From Paraglaciecola arctica BSs20135 (GTDB taxonomy: Bacteria > Pseudomonadota > Gammaproteobacteria > Enterobacterales > Alteromonadaceae), in the NCBI RefSeq assembly GCF_000314995.1, contig NZ_BAEO01000072.1, positions 21,825 through 85,824 of the forward strand: a DNA stretch of 64,000 nt, in the 5' to 3' direction. The position numbers and the translations under genes were made by a program. Within the stretch, counting starts at the first letter, position 1. Each line of letters opens with the position of its first letter. This document shows positions 47,150-57,282 of the stretch, one piece after another. The notes under the pieces were generated by a model. The model did no database searches. It was not told where the DNA came from and was given only the letters and a program-made list of their open reading frames with translations.

Positions 47150-47459
47150 TATCATTATATTCTTGTTGTATGGTTTACATAAGAATTTCAGTGACGCGTG
47201 TTAGAAATCAATCCAAATTACAAACACACTTTTGTTTATAAAACTATGTTTTCAAAAGTAACATCTCGCTCATATTCCCTCACGATTATTATGTATGGCC
47301 CCATTTGTTAGATGAACAACATGACCCAAAAATCACTCACCAAAAACCTAATATTTTTCAACTAAAAGCCGTTGATGGTGCACTTATTCATGTTAACTAA
47401 CTGCCACATTCATATATGTAATGTGTTTGAATTTAATTACAAAAAAACAAGGTGAACTT

Positions 47460-49028
47460 ATGAAATTAGCAATGTTTGATATAGGCGTATTTGTTGTCTA
47501 TGTGATTGGTTTGTTATGTGTTGCATTATGGATCTCTCGCAGTGACAAAAAAGAGGGCGCTGATACAGAAGATTATTTTCTAGCCGGGAAGTCGTTACCA
47601 TGGTGGGCAATTGGCGCTTCACTAATAGCTTCAAATATTTCAGCAGAGCAAATTATAGGTATGTCAGGATCTGGCTTTGTAGTCGGAATGGCGATTGCAT
47701 CTTATGAATGGATGGCCGCAATAACATTAATATTGGTGGGTAAGTATTTATTGCCAATTTTTTTGAAAAATAACATTTTCACCATGCCACAATATTTGCA
47801 ACAACGCTTTGACCATCGTGTAAAAACCACGTTAGCCTTGTTTTGGTTAGTTGTTTACATTTTTGTTAATTTAACTGCGGTTCTGTGGTTAGGAGGATTA
47901 GCAATAGAAACAGTAGCGGGCGTTGATTGGTGGTATGGCATGCTATTTTTGGCGGCGTTTTCAATTGCTTATTCTCTTTATGGTGGATTAAAAGCGGTTG
48001 CGTATACCGATATAATTCAAGTTGTTTTATTGATTTTTGGCGGCTTGTTATTAAGTTATCTCGCCTTAGATGCGGTTTCCGATGGCAAAGGGATGCTAGC
48101 AGGGTTTGGGGTTTTGACCACTGAATTACCTGGTCATTTCGATATGATTCTATCCCCTGATAACTCTCAATACACAAACTTACCAGGTATCTCAGTACTG
48201 GTAGGTGGTATGTGGGTTATGAACATATCTTATTGGGGATTTAATCAATACATTATTCAACGTGCGTTGGCTGCAAAAAACATCCAAGAAGCCCAGAAGG
48301 GCATTGCGTTTGCAGCATATTTAAAATTATTAATGCCAATTATTGTTGTATTACCGGGAATTGCAGCCGTAATACTTTATCCAAATTTATCAGCCTCAGA
48401 TCAAGCATATCCGTCTATGATGGAGTTAATGCCTGTTGGTATTAAAGGCCTAGTATTTGCTGCGTTGGTTGCCGCCATAGTCTCGTCTTTGGCATCAATG
48501 ACAAACAGTATCTCGACGATTTTTACCATGGACATTTATCGTCCTATGCAGCCTAATAAAACGCAGCATCATTACGTACAAGTTGGCCGTATAGCCACAT
48601 TAACCTCTTTGATTATTGCTTTATTTATGGCGGAGCCTTTATTAGGCAAATTTGATCAAGCATTCCAGTATATTCAAGAATTTACAGGGGTATTTACTCC
48701 AGGTATTGTGGTTATTTTTCTGGTAGGTATGTTTTGGAAAAAAGCCACATCTCTTGGTGCATTATCTACTGCGATTGGCTCAGCAATATTTTCTTTTTCC
48801 TTGCGTATATTATGGCCAGAATTACCATTTATGGACAGAATGGGATTAGTCTTCTTTATCTGTTTGGCCACTATGGTTACGGTTTCATTGTTCTTTGGCC
48901 AAACAAAACCATCTACAGATACCAGTGTTAGTTTAAGTGACGTAAGTTTCGAAACAGAAAAGAGCTTTAATATTGCAGCCTTTGGAATAGTTATAGCATT
49001 AGCTTTATTGTATTCAATTTGGTGGTAA
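47460..49028 (+). CDS. Na+/galactose (glucose) symporter of the SSS family (vSGLT-like)
   Basis: 522 residues from the ATG at 47460 (AAGGTG upstream). It is strikingly close to Vibrio vSGLT throughout: 'EDYFLAGKSLPWWAIGASLIASNISAEQIIGMSGSG', 'ASYEWMAAITLI', 'YWGFNQYIIQR', 'AYLKLLMPI', 'SSLASMTNSISTIFTMDIY' and 'AFQYIQEFTG'. The vSGLT galactose contacts (Asn and Gln of 'NISAEQ', Glu of 'YEWM', Asn of 'GFNQY', Lys of 'YLKL', Gln of 'AFQY') and the Na+-site serines ('SSLAS') are all present. It would import galactose or glucose released in the periplasm by the exported hydrolases. Confidence 0.94.
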   Translation: MKLAMFDIGVFVVYVIGLLCVALWISRSDKKEGADTEDYFLAGKSLPWWAIGASLIASNISAEQIIGMSGSGFVVGMAIASYEWMAAITLILVGKYLLPIFLKNNIFTMPQYLQQRFDHRVKTTLALFWLVVYIFVNLTAVLWLGGLAIETVAGVDWWYGMLFLAAFSIAYSLYGGLKAVAYTDIIQVVLLIFGGLLLSYLALDAVSDGKGMLAGFGVLTTELPGHFDMILSPDNSQYTNLPGISVLVGGMWVMNISYWGFNQYIIQRALAAKNIQEAQKGIAFAAYLKLLMPIIVVLPGIAAVILYPNLSASDQAYPSMMELMPVGIKGLVFAALVAAIVSSLASMTNSISTIFTMDIYRPMQPNKTQHHYVQVGRIATLTSLIIALFMAEPLLGKFDQAFQYIQEFTGVFTPGIVVIFLVGMFWKKATSLGALSTAIGSAIFSFSLRILWPELPFMDRMGLVFFICLATMVTVSLFFGQTKPSTDTSVSLSDVSFETEKSFNIAAFGIVIALALLYSIWW

Positions 49029-49292
49029 TCCAGAGAAAAGATTAAGTTAAGCTTTTACAAAATAAATCAGACGAAAAGGAATTCGTTTGAAAATGCTAAG
49101 CACAGCTGTGCTCGCCAGATCACAAAAATACCCATAGGCGTTCACGTCCCTACAGTGCATATTTATTCATCTCCCCTCCAAACTTCACTACAGTTTCAAG
49201 AACATAAAACTAAATATTGAATAAAACTTGCACTATTTAAAACTCACTTGTACCATTACCACACATGGAACATATGGAGCACTTAAATTCCA

Positions 49293-49667
49293 ATGCAAAT
49301 AATCATAGATATTGATGATCCTGTACCCATTTTTTCTCAGTTAGTGGAACAAATTAAACAAGCTGTAGCAGGTGAAAAAATTCAACCCGGTGATCCCCTA
49401 CCCTCTATCCGGCAACTAGCGAATGATTTAGATGTAAACAGCAAAACTGTTGCTAAAGCATATAAATTATTAGAAAGGGATGCGGTGATCCAGAGCAGAG
49501 GATATAGAGGGACCTTTGTACACCCAGAGGCAAAAGATAATTGCCAGATAGATATCAAAGCTTGGGCAACATCTCAATTTGAAGAATTTATCCTAGCAAT
49601 GAGGGACGCTGGAGTCACTGACTCTGAGATGCGTATTACTTTTAACAATGTGCTAAATGGCAAATAA
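49293..49667 (+). CDS. YtrA-subfamily GntR regulator
   Basis: 124 residues: a winged helix ('PIFSQLVEQIKQAVAGEKIQPGDPLPSIRQLANDLDVNSKTVAKAYKLLE', 'SRGYRGTFV') and a short C-terminal helix instead of an effector domain, typical of YtrA. These usually control an adjacent membrane system; here a membrane protein follows after 59 bp. It is probably not part of the glycan regulon. Confidence 0.92.
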   Translation: MQIIIDIDDPVPIFSQLVEQIKQAVAGEKIQPGDPLPSIRQLANDLDVNSKTVAKAYKLLERDAVIQSRGYRGTFVHPEAKDNCQIDIKAWATSQFEEFILAMRDAGVTDSEMRITFNNVLNGK

Positions 49668-49726
49668 AATAACTTTTTTACTAAGCCAATTAGAGCAAAT
49701 ACTTTTATATATTAGAGGAAACAATA

Positions 49727-50581
49727 ATGTGGATTGAACTCATATTTTACTTGGCTTTTGTTAGCCAAATACTACTAATTTCTTGTTATTATCCTAAACG
49801 AATCCTAGAACGGATGGACTTCGTATTTAAACATTGTCCATTTGAGACTCATAAGAAGCTTTATCCTAAGGGTTATGAAAAAACATTAGAAGGTAAAGTG
49901 ACGTTTAAAGTGCTGAATCGCGCAATATTGGTTATTGGTGTGTTACTACTAACAGTATTTTTCGTCGGTACGTTTAATGGCACCATGCAATTAAATAAAA
50001 TAAATTTATTACCTATGGCTTACGGTTTGCTGCAAGCTATTCCTTTCTTTATCATAGAAATTTCAGCTTTGAAACAATTCAAGTTAATGCGTAATTTGAA
50101 TTCCGCAACCAAACGCCAAGCAGACCTTAATCCCAGAAGTCTATTTAATTATGTATCACCAGTTCGATTTTATGCTGCGGTAATTATGTTTTTTGTTTGT
50201 AGTTACATTATTTTTAGCTTTAATGATTTCGAAGTTTCCTTTGATGTAGCGGTATTAATGGGCTCTATGCTTTTGTGTAACGGGCTATTTGTTGGACTGG
50301 GTTATACGTTACTTCATGGCAAAAAGTTAGATCCGCACCAATCACCTAAAGACCGTCACATAATGACAACAGCCGCTTTCCATTCTTACACATCGGTCAG
50401 CATATTAGTGAGTGTATTTTTTATTCTAAACAGGAGTGTAGATCATTATGCTTTGGATGACTGGGAGGCATTATTTAACAGTCTTTATTGGCAAGTTCTG
50501 ATGTTGGTTAGCACTGGAGCCGCACTCAAACTGACCAATCTAGAGAAAGTTAATTACGACGTTTATAAAACAACATCCTAG
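49727..50581 (+). CDS. Multi-pass inner-membrane protein of unknown function
   Basis: 284 residues with about seven predicted transmembrane segments (first at residues 3-20, then around 67-85, 94-112, 152-168, 177-196, 215-234 and 255-270). A soluble loop between the first two holds 'FKHCPFETHKKLYPKGYEK'. I do not recognise the family. It is probably co-transcribed with, and controlled by, the YtrA-type gene 59 bp upstream. No ABC ATPase follows, unlike most YtrA targets. Confidence 0.8.
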   Translation: MWIELIFYLAFVSQILLISCYYPKRILERMDFVFKHCPFETHKKLYPKGYEKTLEGKVTFKVLNRAILVIGVLLLTVFFVGTFNGTMQLNKINLLPMAYGLLQAIPFFIIEISALKQFKLMRNLNSATKRQADLNPRSLFNYVSPVRFYAAVIMFFVCSYIIFSFNDFEVSFDVAVLMGSMLLCNGLFVGLGYTLLHGKKLDPHQSPKDRHIMTTAAFHSYTSVSILVSVFFILNRSVDHYALDDWEALFNSLYWQVLMLVSTGAALKLTNLEKVNYDVYKTTS

Positions 50582-50622
50582 TCCTTGGACTGTTTTTGGT
50601 TTGAAATGGTGACAATCCTAGG

Positions 50623-51348
50623 CTACAAATCTAAAACAGATAAATCTAGATACGCACCAGCATCCGCTGGTGTTTCTAATCTAGGTAAGCTGCCTATAAA
50701 TGGCACATCTAAAAGGGTTTTCAAACTAGCAATGTTATCGTCCAGATAAGGCATATTGGGATCAACTTGATTAGCCACCCAGCCCGCTATTTTTAAGCCA
50801 TCGTTGCGGATACATTCAGCGGTTAACACTGCATGATTTAAACAACCTAAACGCATCCCCACAACTAAAATCACCGATAGGTTTCGTTCTACTACGAACT
50901 CTGACAAATATCTTGGATTGCCTTCAAAATCAATGCCCAGTGGTAAACGCCAGCCCCCTGCGCCTTCTACAATCAACACATCTGGTTTTTTTTGTAATAA
51001 ACAAACAAACCCTTCACGCACTGTGTCGATTGCGATTAGCTGAGCTGTGTTGTCCGTACTGAGCTTCTGAGCGGCTAAATGCGGCGCGATGGCGGCTTCA
51101 AATGCAATGGGATTAACTTCGTCATAACTTAAATCAATACTTGAATGTTTTTGCAAAGCCAAGGCATCTTCATTACGTAAGCCTTGAGGGGTGAGTTCGC
51201 AGCCAGCAGCAATAGGTTTGTAAGCAGCTGTCAGCAAACCCTTTTTATTGAGTAAAATAAGCAGTGCTTCAGAAACGAATGTTTTGCCAACTTCGGTATC
51301 TGTACCCGTAACAAAAAACGCGCGGCGTTTAACTGATAGATGTCCCAT
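50623..51348 (-). CDS. bioD: Dethiobiotin synthetase
   Basis: 241 residues from the ATG at 51348 (TAGGA upstream; an earlier TTG is less likely). P-loop 'FFVTGTDTEVGKTFVSEALL', 'KPIAAGCELTPQGLRNEDA', 'VEGAGGWRLPL' and 'VVGMRLGCLNHAVLTAE' are BioD signatures. It closes the ureido ring of dethiobiotin using ATP and CO2. It is the last gene of bioBFCD. Confidence 0.97.
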   Translation of the reverse strand: MGHLSVKRRAFFVTGTDTEVGKTFVSEALLILLNKKGLLTAAYKPIAAGCELTPQGLRNEDALALQKHSSIDLSYDEVNPIAFEAAIAPHLAAQKLSTDNTAQLIAIDTVREGFVCLLQKKPDVLIVEGAGGWRLPLGIDFEGNPRYLSEFVVERNLSVILVVGMRLGCLNHAVLTAECIRNDGLKIAGWVANQVDPNMPYLDDNIASLKTLLDVPFIGSLPRLETPADAGAYLDLSVLDL

Positions 51349-51376
51349 GAGAATCCTATTTAACAACGAATCGGCG

Positions 51377-52198
51377 TTATTTATTGCAGTGTAAGAAGCA
51401 GACCTGATAAGTCAGAGGAAGTTGCATATTTTCAGCATACTTTTGCCGATAATAAATTTCAAGATGTTGCAACTTGTGCCGATTAAAAACGTTTTTTATT
51501 TCAGGTTTTGATTGTTCTGTTAAATTTTGGTTTGTAAGTAAAACATTAGCGCCAATAGCTTTGATTGAAGACAATAATTGTCGAATATTTGCGTGCCAAG
51601 TTACGTATTGTTTTTGTTTCATACTCACCTGCAGTCCTTGGGATGTTGCCGCATCATACCAAGTCTGAGCAGTTGCAAAGTTATTCACATGGCGCTGACT
51701 ATCAATACTTTTCCAGCTGTCGTTCAATTGATTAAATGACCCGTCACACATAATGGCCAACACAGCATTGGAACCAGATGTCATTACTCGTGTTATTTCG
51801 GACATCACTTTTTGCGGATCCTCAGACCATTGTAAAGCCATGGACGAAAACACCATATCAACCGAGTTATCTGCCATTGGTATAGCATCTGCGTCACCTT
51901 GCAACCAACAAATGGATGCGTCGTCCCGAAGACTATTTTGCTTAGCATAAGCCAACATGCCAAAAGCTAAGTCCATAGCCACTAACTTGTCACACCTTGT
52001 GGCAAGTTGCTGGCTAATACGCCCTGTTCCGCAGCCTAAATCTAATCCACTTTTATAACGAAGCGGCACATAAGCCATAGCGTCAAAGGCGATATCTAGT
52101 TGTACATCAGCAGCAGAATTATACGTATCAGCCGCACGGCTAAATTGCTGGGCAATACGAATTTTATTGTGATTGACGATGGAGATTTCAGACATCAC
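51377..52198 (-). CDS. bioC: Malonyl-ACP O-methyltransferase
   Basis: About 273 residues. SAM-binding 'SGLDLGCGTGRISQQLA' and 'VDMVFSSMALQWSEDPQKVMSEI' are typical of BioC, which methylates malonyl-ACP to start pimeloyl synthesis. The start is either GTG 52198 or ATG 52195; the GTG abuts the bioF stop, and both leave the genes coupled. Confidence 0.95.
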   Translation of the reverse strand: MMSEISIVNHNKIRIAQQFSRAADTYNSAADVQLDIAFDAMAYVPLRYKSGLDLGCGTGRISQQLATRCDKLVAMDLAFGMLAYAKQNSLRDDASICWLQGDADAIPMADNSVDMVFSSMALQWSEDPQKVMSEITRVMTSGSNAVLAIMCDGSFNQLNDSWKSIDSQRHVNNFATAQTWYDAATSQGLQVSMKQKQYVTWHANIRQLLSSIKAIGANVLLTNQNLTEQSKPEIKNVFNRHKLQHLEIYYRQKYAENMQLPLTYQVCFLHCNK

Positions 52199-53392
52199 TC
52201 AAGTGTTTTTTTCATTGAGTAAAACAAGTTGTAAAGCATCAACTAAGGCTACAATATCGCGAGAGTCATGCCCAGCGGTTAACGTAATCCGCAGCCTATC
52301 AGTATGTTTTGGTACTGTGGGATAACGAATAGCTGTTACCCATAAACCTAATGCTTTGAGTTTTTCACTTGCATCTAAGGTTTGTTGTGCATCACCAATT
52401 AATAAGGGTTGAATAGCTGTATTCGAGGGCATTAATGTTAGCCCGGCTTTATTAGCTAAGAATTTAAACTCTTGTATTCGCTCGACAAGAATGTTTCGAC
52501 GATCGGCACTTTGTTTGGCTTGTAAACTCATTAACGTGGCATAGGCCTGAGCTGCAGGCATAGCGGTACTGTAAATATAATGCCGGGCAAAGTTAATCAG
52601 GTAATCAATAAAGTCATGGCTGCCAGCAACAAATGCCCCAGCCGTTCCTATCGCTTTGCCAAAGGTTGCCATCAAAATTGGCACTTGTTGTTGAGACAAG
52701 TTATGGGTTTCTATCACTCCCCTACCGTGCTTGCCTAAGGTACCAAAACCATGAGCATCATCTACCATCAACCAAGCTTCGGTTTGTTTAATGCTAGCGA
52801 CAATTTGCCCTAAGGGTGCTTCGTCACCATCCATACTAAAAACACCTTCAGTGGCGACTAAGGTATTTTGAGCTTGTTGTTTATCAGCGGAGTTTAACAA
52901 CCTTTGAAGGTGTGTAATGTCGTTGTGTTTAAAACGAGTTAGCTTGGCCTTTGATGCTTGTGCACCTTCAATAAAAGAAGCATGCATTATTTTATCGGCA
53001 ATAATCAGGTCGTTATTTTTTATATTACTTTGGCTAAAAAGCGCTTGGCAAACGGCTTGATTAGCCGCAAAACCAGAATTGAACAGCAACACTTTGTCGC
53101 GTTTAAGTTCAGAGGCTAAATATTCTTCCAAAGCCTGATGAGCATTGGTATACCCCGTCACTAAAGGTGATGCGCCACTGCCGCCGCCATATTCGCTTAT
53201 ACCATCGACCCAGGCTTGCATAACTACACTTGAACGGCGCATGGCTAAATAGTCATTGCTGGAAAAATTGATATAGTGTTGACCAGCAATTTCAATCATT
53301 GGTCCTGCAGCTGAGTCAACAGTATGCCGAGTACGTAAAAGCCCTGCATTTCGGCGCTTTGCTAAGGCCGCAGCGATAAAATCAAATGCCAT
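52199..53392 (-). CDS. bioF: 8-amino-7-oxononanoate synthase
   Basis: 397 residues, alpha-oxoamine synthase fold: 'YINFSSNDYLAMR', 'GASPLVTGYTNAHQALEEYLA', 'DDAHGFGTLGKHGRG' and the PLP Lys in 'MATFGKAIGTAGAFVAG'. It condenses pimeloyl-ACP with alanine. The start overlaps the bioB stop by one base (TAATG). Confidence 0.97.
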   Translation of the reverse strand: MAFDFIAAALAKRRNAGLLRTRHTVDSAAGPMIEIAGQHYINFSSNDYLAMRRSSVVMQAWVDGISEYGGGSGASPLVTGYTNAHQALEEYLASELKRDKVLLFNSGFAANQAVCQALFSQSNIKNNDLIIADKIMHASFIEGAQASKAKLTRFKHNDITHLQRLLNSADKQQAQNTLVATEGVFSMDGDEAPLGQIVASIKQTEAWLMVDDAHGFGTLGKHGRGVIETHNLSQQQVPILMATFGKAIGTAGAFVAGSHDFIDYLINFARHYIYSTAMPAAQAYATLMSLQAKQSADRRNILVERIQEFKFLANKAGLTLMPSNTAIQPLLIGDAQQTLDASEKLKALGLWVTAIRYPTVPKHTDRLRITLTAGHDSRDIVALVDALQLVLLNEKNT

Positions 53393-54513
53393 TAGCTTGT
53401 TGCAGTTTCAGCTTGTTTAGTCGACGCATCGTAAAATAAGTTTTCGCCATTTTTACCACTAAAATCACCATCAATTTCCTCTAAAAGGGCGGCTTCATGA
53501 GCTTCATCTGAATAGTCACGAGTTTGCGCTGAATTAATCCCTAACTTTTTAAATAGAGTCACATCTTCGTGAGTTTCAGGATTAGAAGTAGTTAGCAACT
53601 TACAACCGTAAAAAATGGAATTAGCACCCGCCATAAAACACATAGCCTGCATTTGTTGGTTCATCGCCTCGCGACCAGCTGATAAACGCACGTAAGACTT
53701 AGGCATCATCAGCCTAGCAATGGCAATAGTACGAATAAACTCGAAATAATCTAAGTCTTCGACGTTTTCCATAGGAGTGCCTTTAACTTTAACCAACATG
53801 TTGATTGGCACACTTTCTGGGTGATGTTCAAGATTAGCTAACTGCACCAATAAACTAGAACGGTCAGATGCTGTTTCACCCATTCCCACTATACCACCAG
53901 AGCAAACATTCATACCTGAATTTCTGACGTTATCCAGCGTATCTAATCTATCTTGGTAGGTGCGAGTGGTAATGATATCGCCGTAAAACTCTGGTGAGGT
54001 ATCAAGATTGTGATTGTAATAATCGAGGCCAGCTTGTTTCAGAGAAAGCGCTTGATCACGGGTTAACATGCCCAAAGTCATACAAGTTTCTAAACCAAGT
54101 TTTTTGACTTCTTTAACCATTTCGATCACATAAGGCATATCTCTGTCACGGGGATTACGCCACGCCGCGCCCATACAAAAACGGGTAGAACCCGCTTGTT
54201 TGGCTTCTTGAGCACGTTGGATCACTTTTTCCACTTCCATCAAGCGTTCTTTTTCTAAGCCTGTATCATACCGAGCGCTTTGAGGGCAATACTTACAATC
54301 TTCTGGGCAAGCGCCGGTTTTAATCGACAATAAAGTACTTACTTGCACTTGGTTAGGATCGAAATTTTGCCTATGTATAATTTGCGCTTGAAACATTAAG
54401 TCATTAAATGGCAGTGCGAAAAGGGCGTTGACCTCTTCAATTGTCCAGTCATGACGAATACTTGCTTGATTGGGTGATGAGGAAATGTTTAAAGACGTAT
54501 TGTTTAAGGACAT
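53392..54513 (-). CDS. bioB: Biotin synthase
   Basis: 373 residues, a radical-SAM enzyme with the cluster motif in '[21 protein letters not shown]', '[17 protein letters not shown]' and 'GGIVGMGE'. It inserts sulfur into dethiobiotin. It is the first gene of bioBFCD, divergent from bioA across a BirA-type operator. Confidence 0.98.
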   Translation of the reverse strand: MSLNNTSLNISSSPNQASIRHDWTIEEVNALFALPFNDLMFQAQIIHRQNFDPNQVQVSTLLSIKTGACPEDCKYCPQSARYDTGLEKERLMEVEKVIQRAQEAKQAGSTRFCMGAAWRNPRDRDMPYVIEMVKEVKKLGLETCMTLGMLTRDQALSLKQAGLDYYNHNLDTSPEFYGDIITTRTYQDRLDTLDNVRNSGMNVCSGGIVGMGETASDRSSLLVQLANLEHHPESVPINMLVKVKGTPMENVEDLDYFEFIRTIAIARLMMPKSYVRLSAGREAMNQQMQAMCFMAGANSIFYGCKLLTTSNPETHEDVTLFKKLGINSAQTRDYSDEAHEAALLEEIDGDFSGKNGENLFYDASTKQAETATS

Positions 54514-54581
54514 TGTGTAACCTTGGGTTTTCAGACTTTACTAAATGATTCAAGGCGCTTAGTCTATGGCGCGCGGCAACA

Positions 54582-54614
54582 TTGTCAACTTAATTTAATA
54601 TTAAACATTTACAA
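54582..54614. promoter_or_regulatory. BirA (biotin) operator between bioB and bioA
   Basis: Inverted halves TTGTCAACT (54582-54590) and CATTTACAA (54606-54614) are separated by 15 bases, the spacing and sequence type of the TTGTAAACC-N15/16-GGTTTACAA BirA site. It would repress both divergent units when biotin is abundant. Confidence 0.85.
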
Positions 54615-54625
54615 GTGAGTGAAAT

Positions 54626-55897
54626 TTGAGCAGTGAAAATCTACTATTCGATCAACAACATATTTGGCACCCATATACCTCAGCAATTGAGCCGCTACCC
54701 TGTTATGAAGTGACAAGAGCTGAAGGGGTTTATATTCATCTAGCTTCAGGGGAAAAACTTGTGGATGGGGTGTCATCTTGGTGGACGGCCATTCATGGTT
54801 ATAATCACCCTGAACTCAATCATGCAGTTAAAAGTCAAGTAGATGATTTTGCTCATGTGATGTTTGGTGGATTAACCCATAAGCCGGCAATCGATTTATG
54901 CCGCACATTAGTGGATATCACGCCCCAAGGTCTAGATCGTGTATTTCTGGCAGACTCAGGTTCGGTATCAGTTGAAGTGGCGATGAAAATGGCATTGCAA
55001 TATTGGGCGTGTCAGGGCAATAGTCATAAACACAGGTTTATAACACCTCGTAATGGTTATCATGGCGATACATTTGCTGCGATGTCGGTGTGCGACCCCA
55101 TTAATGGCATGCACAGTTTATTTGCCGATGCCTTAGCTCAACAAATTTTTGCCCCAGCACCACAAACTCGCTTTGATAAACAGTGGAATGAAGATGATAT
55201 CAAGCCCCTTGAGCAACTTATTCAAGCCCATCACAATGAACTAGCGGCACTTATTATCGAGCCTATAGTGCAAAATGCCGGCGGTATGCGAATTTATCAT
55301 CCCGAATATTTAAAGCGCTGCAGGCAACTTTGCGACGATTACAACATACTGCTAATTTGTGACGAAATTGCCACAGGTTTTGGCCGCACAGGTAAGTTAT
55401 TTGCATGTGAACATGCAGATATCAGCCCAGATATAATGTGCTTAGGTAAAGCTTTAACTGGGGGGTATATGACTTTAGCCGCCACTATTTGTTCTGAGGA
55501 TGTTGCCCAAGGTGTATGCCAAGGAGAGCCTGGTGTCTTTATGCATGGCCCAACATTTATGGGTAACGCTCTAGCCTGTTCAGTAGCGAATGCTAGCTTA
55601 AAGATCATTCAACAAAATAACTGGCAGGCGCAAGTGACCCAGATTGAAAAGCAACTCCGTGCAGAATTGGCACCTTGTATGGATTTAGAAGCAGTAAATG
55701 ATGTTCGAGTGTTAGGTGCTATTGGAGTGGTGGAATGTAAATCTGCAGTAAACGTAGCGGAGTTACAAAAAGCTTTTGTGAAACAAGGTGTATGGATCAG
55801 ACCGTTCGGTAAACTTGTGTATATTATGCCACCCTATATTATTGACCAGAAACAGCTTAGCCAATTGACTCAAGCTATCTACAAAGTACTAAAGTAG
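54626..55897 (+). CDS. bioA: Adenosylmethionine-8-amino-7-oxononanoate aminotransferase
   Basis: 423 residues from a TTG start (MSSENLLFDQQHIWHPYTS), the only in-frame start that keeps the conserved 'HIWHPYTS' N-terminus. 'VDGVSSWWTAIHGYNHPELN', 'DSGSVSVEVAMKMALQYW', 'CDEIATGFGRTGKLFACEHA' and PLP Lys in 'CLGKALTGGYMTLAA' are BioA hallmarks. It is divergent from bioB and just downstream of the BirA-type operator. Confidence 0.97.
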   Translation: MSSENLLFDQQHIWHPYTSAIEPLPCYEVTRAEGVYIHLASGEKLVDGVSSWWTAIHGYNHPELNHAVKSQVDDFAHVMFGGLTHKPAIDLCRTLVDITPQGLDRVFLADSGSVSVEVAMKMALQYWACQGNSHKHRFITPRNGYHGDTFAAMSVCDPINGMHSLFADALAQQIFAPAPQTRFDKQWNEDDIKPLEQLIQAHHNELAALIIEPIVQNAGGMRIYHPEYLKRCRQLCDDYNILLICDEIATGFGRTGKLFACEHADISPDIMCLGKALTGGYMTLAATICSEDVAQGVCQGEPGVFMHGPTFMGNALACSVANASLKIIQQNNWQAQVTQIEKQLRAELAPCMDLEAVNDVRVLGAIGVVECKSAVNVAELQKAFVKQGVWIRPFGKLVYIMPPYIIDQKQLSQLTQAIYKVLK

Positions 55898-55914
55898 AAA
55901 ACGCTTTTTTTATA

Positions 55915-56733
55915 TTAGTGAAAAACGTCTGGGACTAATTCGCTCAATTGCTGTAGTTGAGCTTGCAATAACTGTGTGGCAGGATCTTTAGGGCACTTAC
56001 GAATAAAATATTGATAGTCAGCAATAGCCACTTGAGTACAATCCAATTGGTGTAATAAAAACCCTCTGTCTCTTCTTTCATAAGGATCGTTAGGGCACAA
56101 ATTGACTAATAACTCTACCGCCTTTAGCGCTTCTGAATAACATTTTTCGTTGATGTATGAAGCTTTTAAATTATGCAGTAATCTAACAATAGTCTCGTCA
56201 CAGCTAGCTTCGTCTAAGGCTTCTTGTGGCATTTTTTCATCTTCTATTTTTTCTAAAATTGAAAAGTATAGAGATTCCAAATCTTGCCGACTCAGTTGTT
56301 TACCATTTAGGGGATCTAAATAAATATCACAGTGATGACTAAAACGGCACTTCAGTAAAAAATGCCCCGGAAAGTTTACACCACAAACGTCAAAACCCAG
56401 CGCTTTGCCCATAGATTGAAACACAATAGCAAGGCTAACAGGAATACCAGTACGGTAATCAAGGACATGATCTAACAAGCTGTATTGACAAGAAAAATAG
56501 TTCTTCTCATCGCCACTGAAAGCGAGTTGCACATAAAAAAATTGGATAAATTGTTTAAAATCTTTTGCAGTGGTCTCTGTTGAACCAATAAATGCTTTAG
56601 CTTGCTCAATCCACAATGCAACTTTACCTAGATAATCATCGGGTTGACAACTGTTAGGTTGAAACACGCTAGCTAGCTGCAAACTGGCCATCAAATAATC
56701 ACCCTTAGAGATAGCCTGTTTTAACTCTTTCAA
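55915..56733 (-). CDS. sirB1: SirB1 family protein (transglutaminase-like core plus TPR)
   Basis: 272 residues. The N-terminal half has a transglutaminase-like segment ('RTGIPVSLAIVFQSMGKALGFDVCGVNFPGHFLLKC'), and the C-terminal half TPR-like helices ('CYSEALKAVELLVNLCPNDPYERRDRGFLL'). It is a conserved protein of unclear biochemistry next to sirB2 in the prfA-prmC neighbourhood. Confidence 0.92.
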   Translation of the reverse strand: MKELKQAISKGDYLMASLQLASVFQPNSCQPDDYLGKVALWIEQAKAFIGSTETTAKDFKQFIQFFYVQLAFSGDEKNYFSCQYSLLDHVLDYRTGIPVSLAIVFQSMGKALGFDVCGVNFPGHFLLKCRFSHHCDIYLDPLNGKQLSRQDLESLYFSILEKIEDEKMPQEALDEASCDETIVRLLHNLKASYINEKCYSEALKAVELLVNLCPNDPYERRDRGFLLHQLDCTQVAIADYQYFIRKCPKDPATQLLQAQLQQLSELVPDVFH

Positions 56734-56872
56734 TTACTTAACCCCACTAAATATACTCACTCCTTTTTATCGGTTTAAGTGGGCTAACCTTTACTGGAAA
56801 TAGCTGCTAAATCTCATAAAAAAACCTAAGTCACTGTTAATTCATAATATATGGCTTAATTTATGGGTTAAC

Positions 56873-57247
56873 TTAAAAGAGTATAGGTTGTTTACTCACA
56901 GCGACCATGCCAGCGAACGCAATCCAACTTAATGCTCCCACTAACCCTATGCCTCGCATAAAACCTGTACGGCCAAGTTTTAACGCTAAAGTAACCATAA
57001 ATATATACATGACCAAAGCTAATAACTTTTCAGTGACCCATGCATCGACAAATGGGTATTGCTTAAGCAATACGCATAATATTGCTGCACTAACCAGAAG
57101 CAAGGTATCCACAATATGCGGAAGGATTTTAAGCCACTTTTTTTGCAACATTGGTGATTGCATCGCGTTAAGCACAAATCGCAATAAAAACAACAGCACA
57201 CTTAAAGCAATGGCAGTTAGATGGATATGTTTAACAATTTCGTACAT
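56873..57247 (-). CDS. sirB2: SirB2 family membrane protein
   Basis: 124 residues with four transmembrane helices: 'HIHLTAIALSVLLFLLRF', 'LPHIVDTLLLVSAAILCVLL', 'LALVMYIFMVTLALKLG' and 'GLVGALSWIAFAGMVA'. The function is unknown; synteny with sirB1 and prmC is conserved in gammaproteobacteria. Confidence 0.93.
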   Translation of the reverse strand: MYEIVKHIHLTAIALSVLLFLLRFVLNAMQSPMLQKKWLKILPHIVDTLLLVSAAILCVLLKQYPFVDAWVTEKLLALVMYIFMVTLALKLGRTGFMRGIGLVGALSWIAFAGMVAVSKQPILF

Positions 57248-57282
57248 TCTTAATAAACCTTAAATTTTAGGGTGACAATAAC

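Noticed and set aside
50578..50597. Terminator after the membrane-protein gene (AGTCC-TT-GGACT then T run)
   Set aside because: Stem of 5 bp with a 2-base loop is too weak to call.
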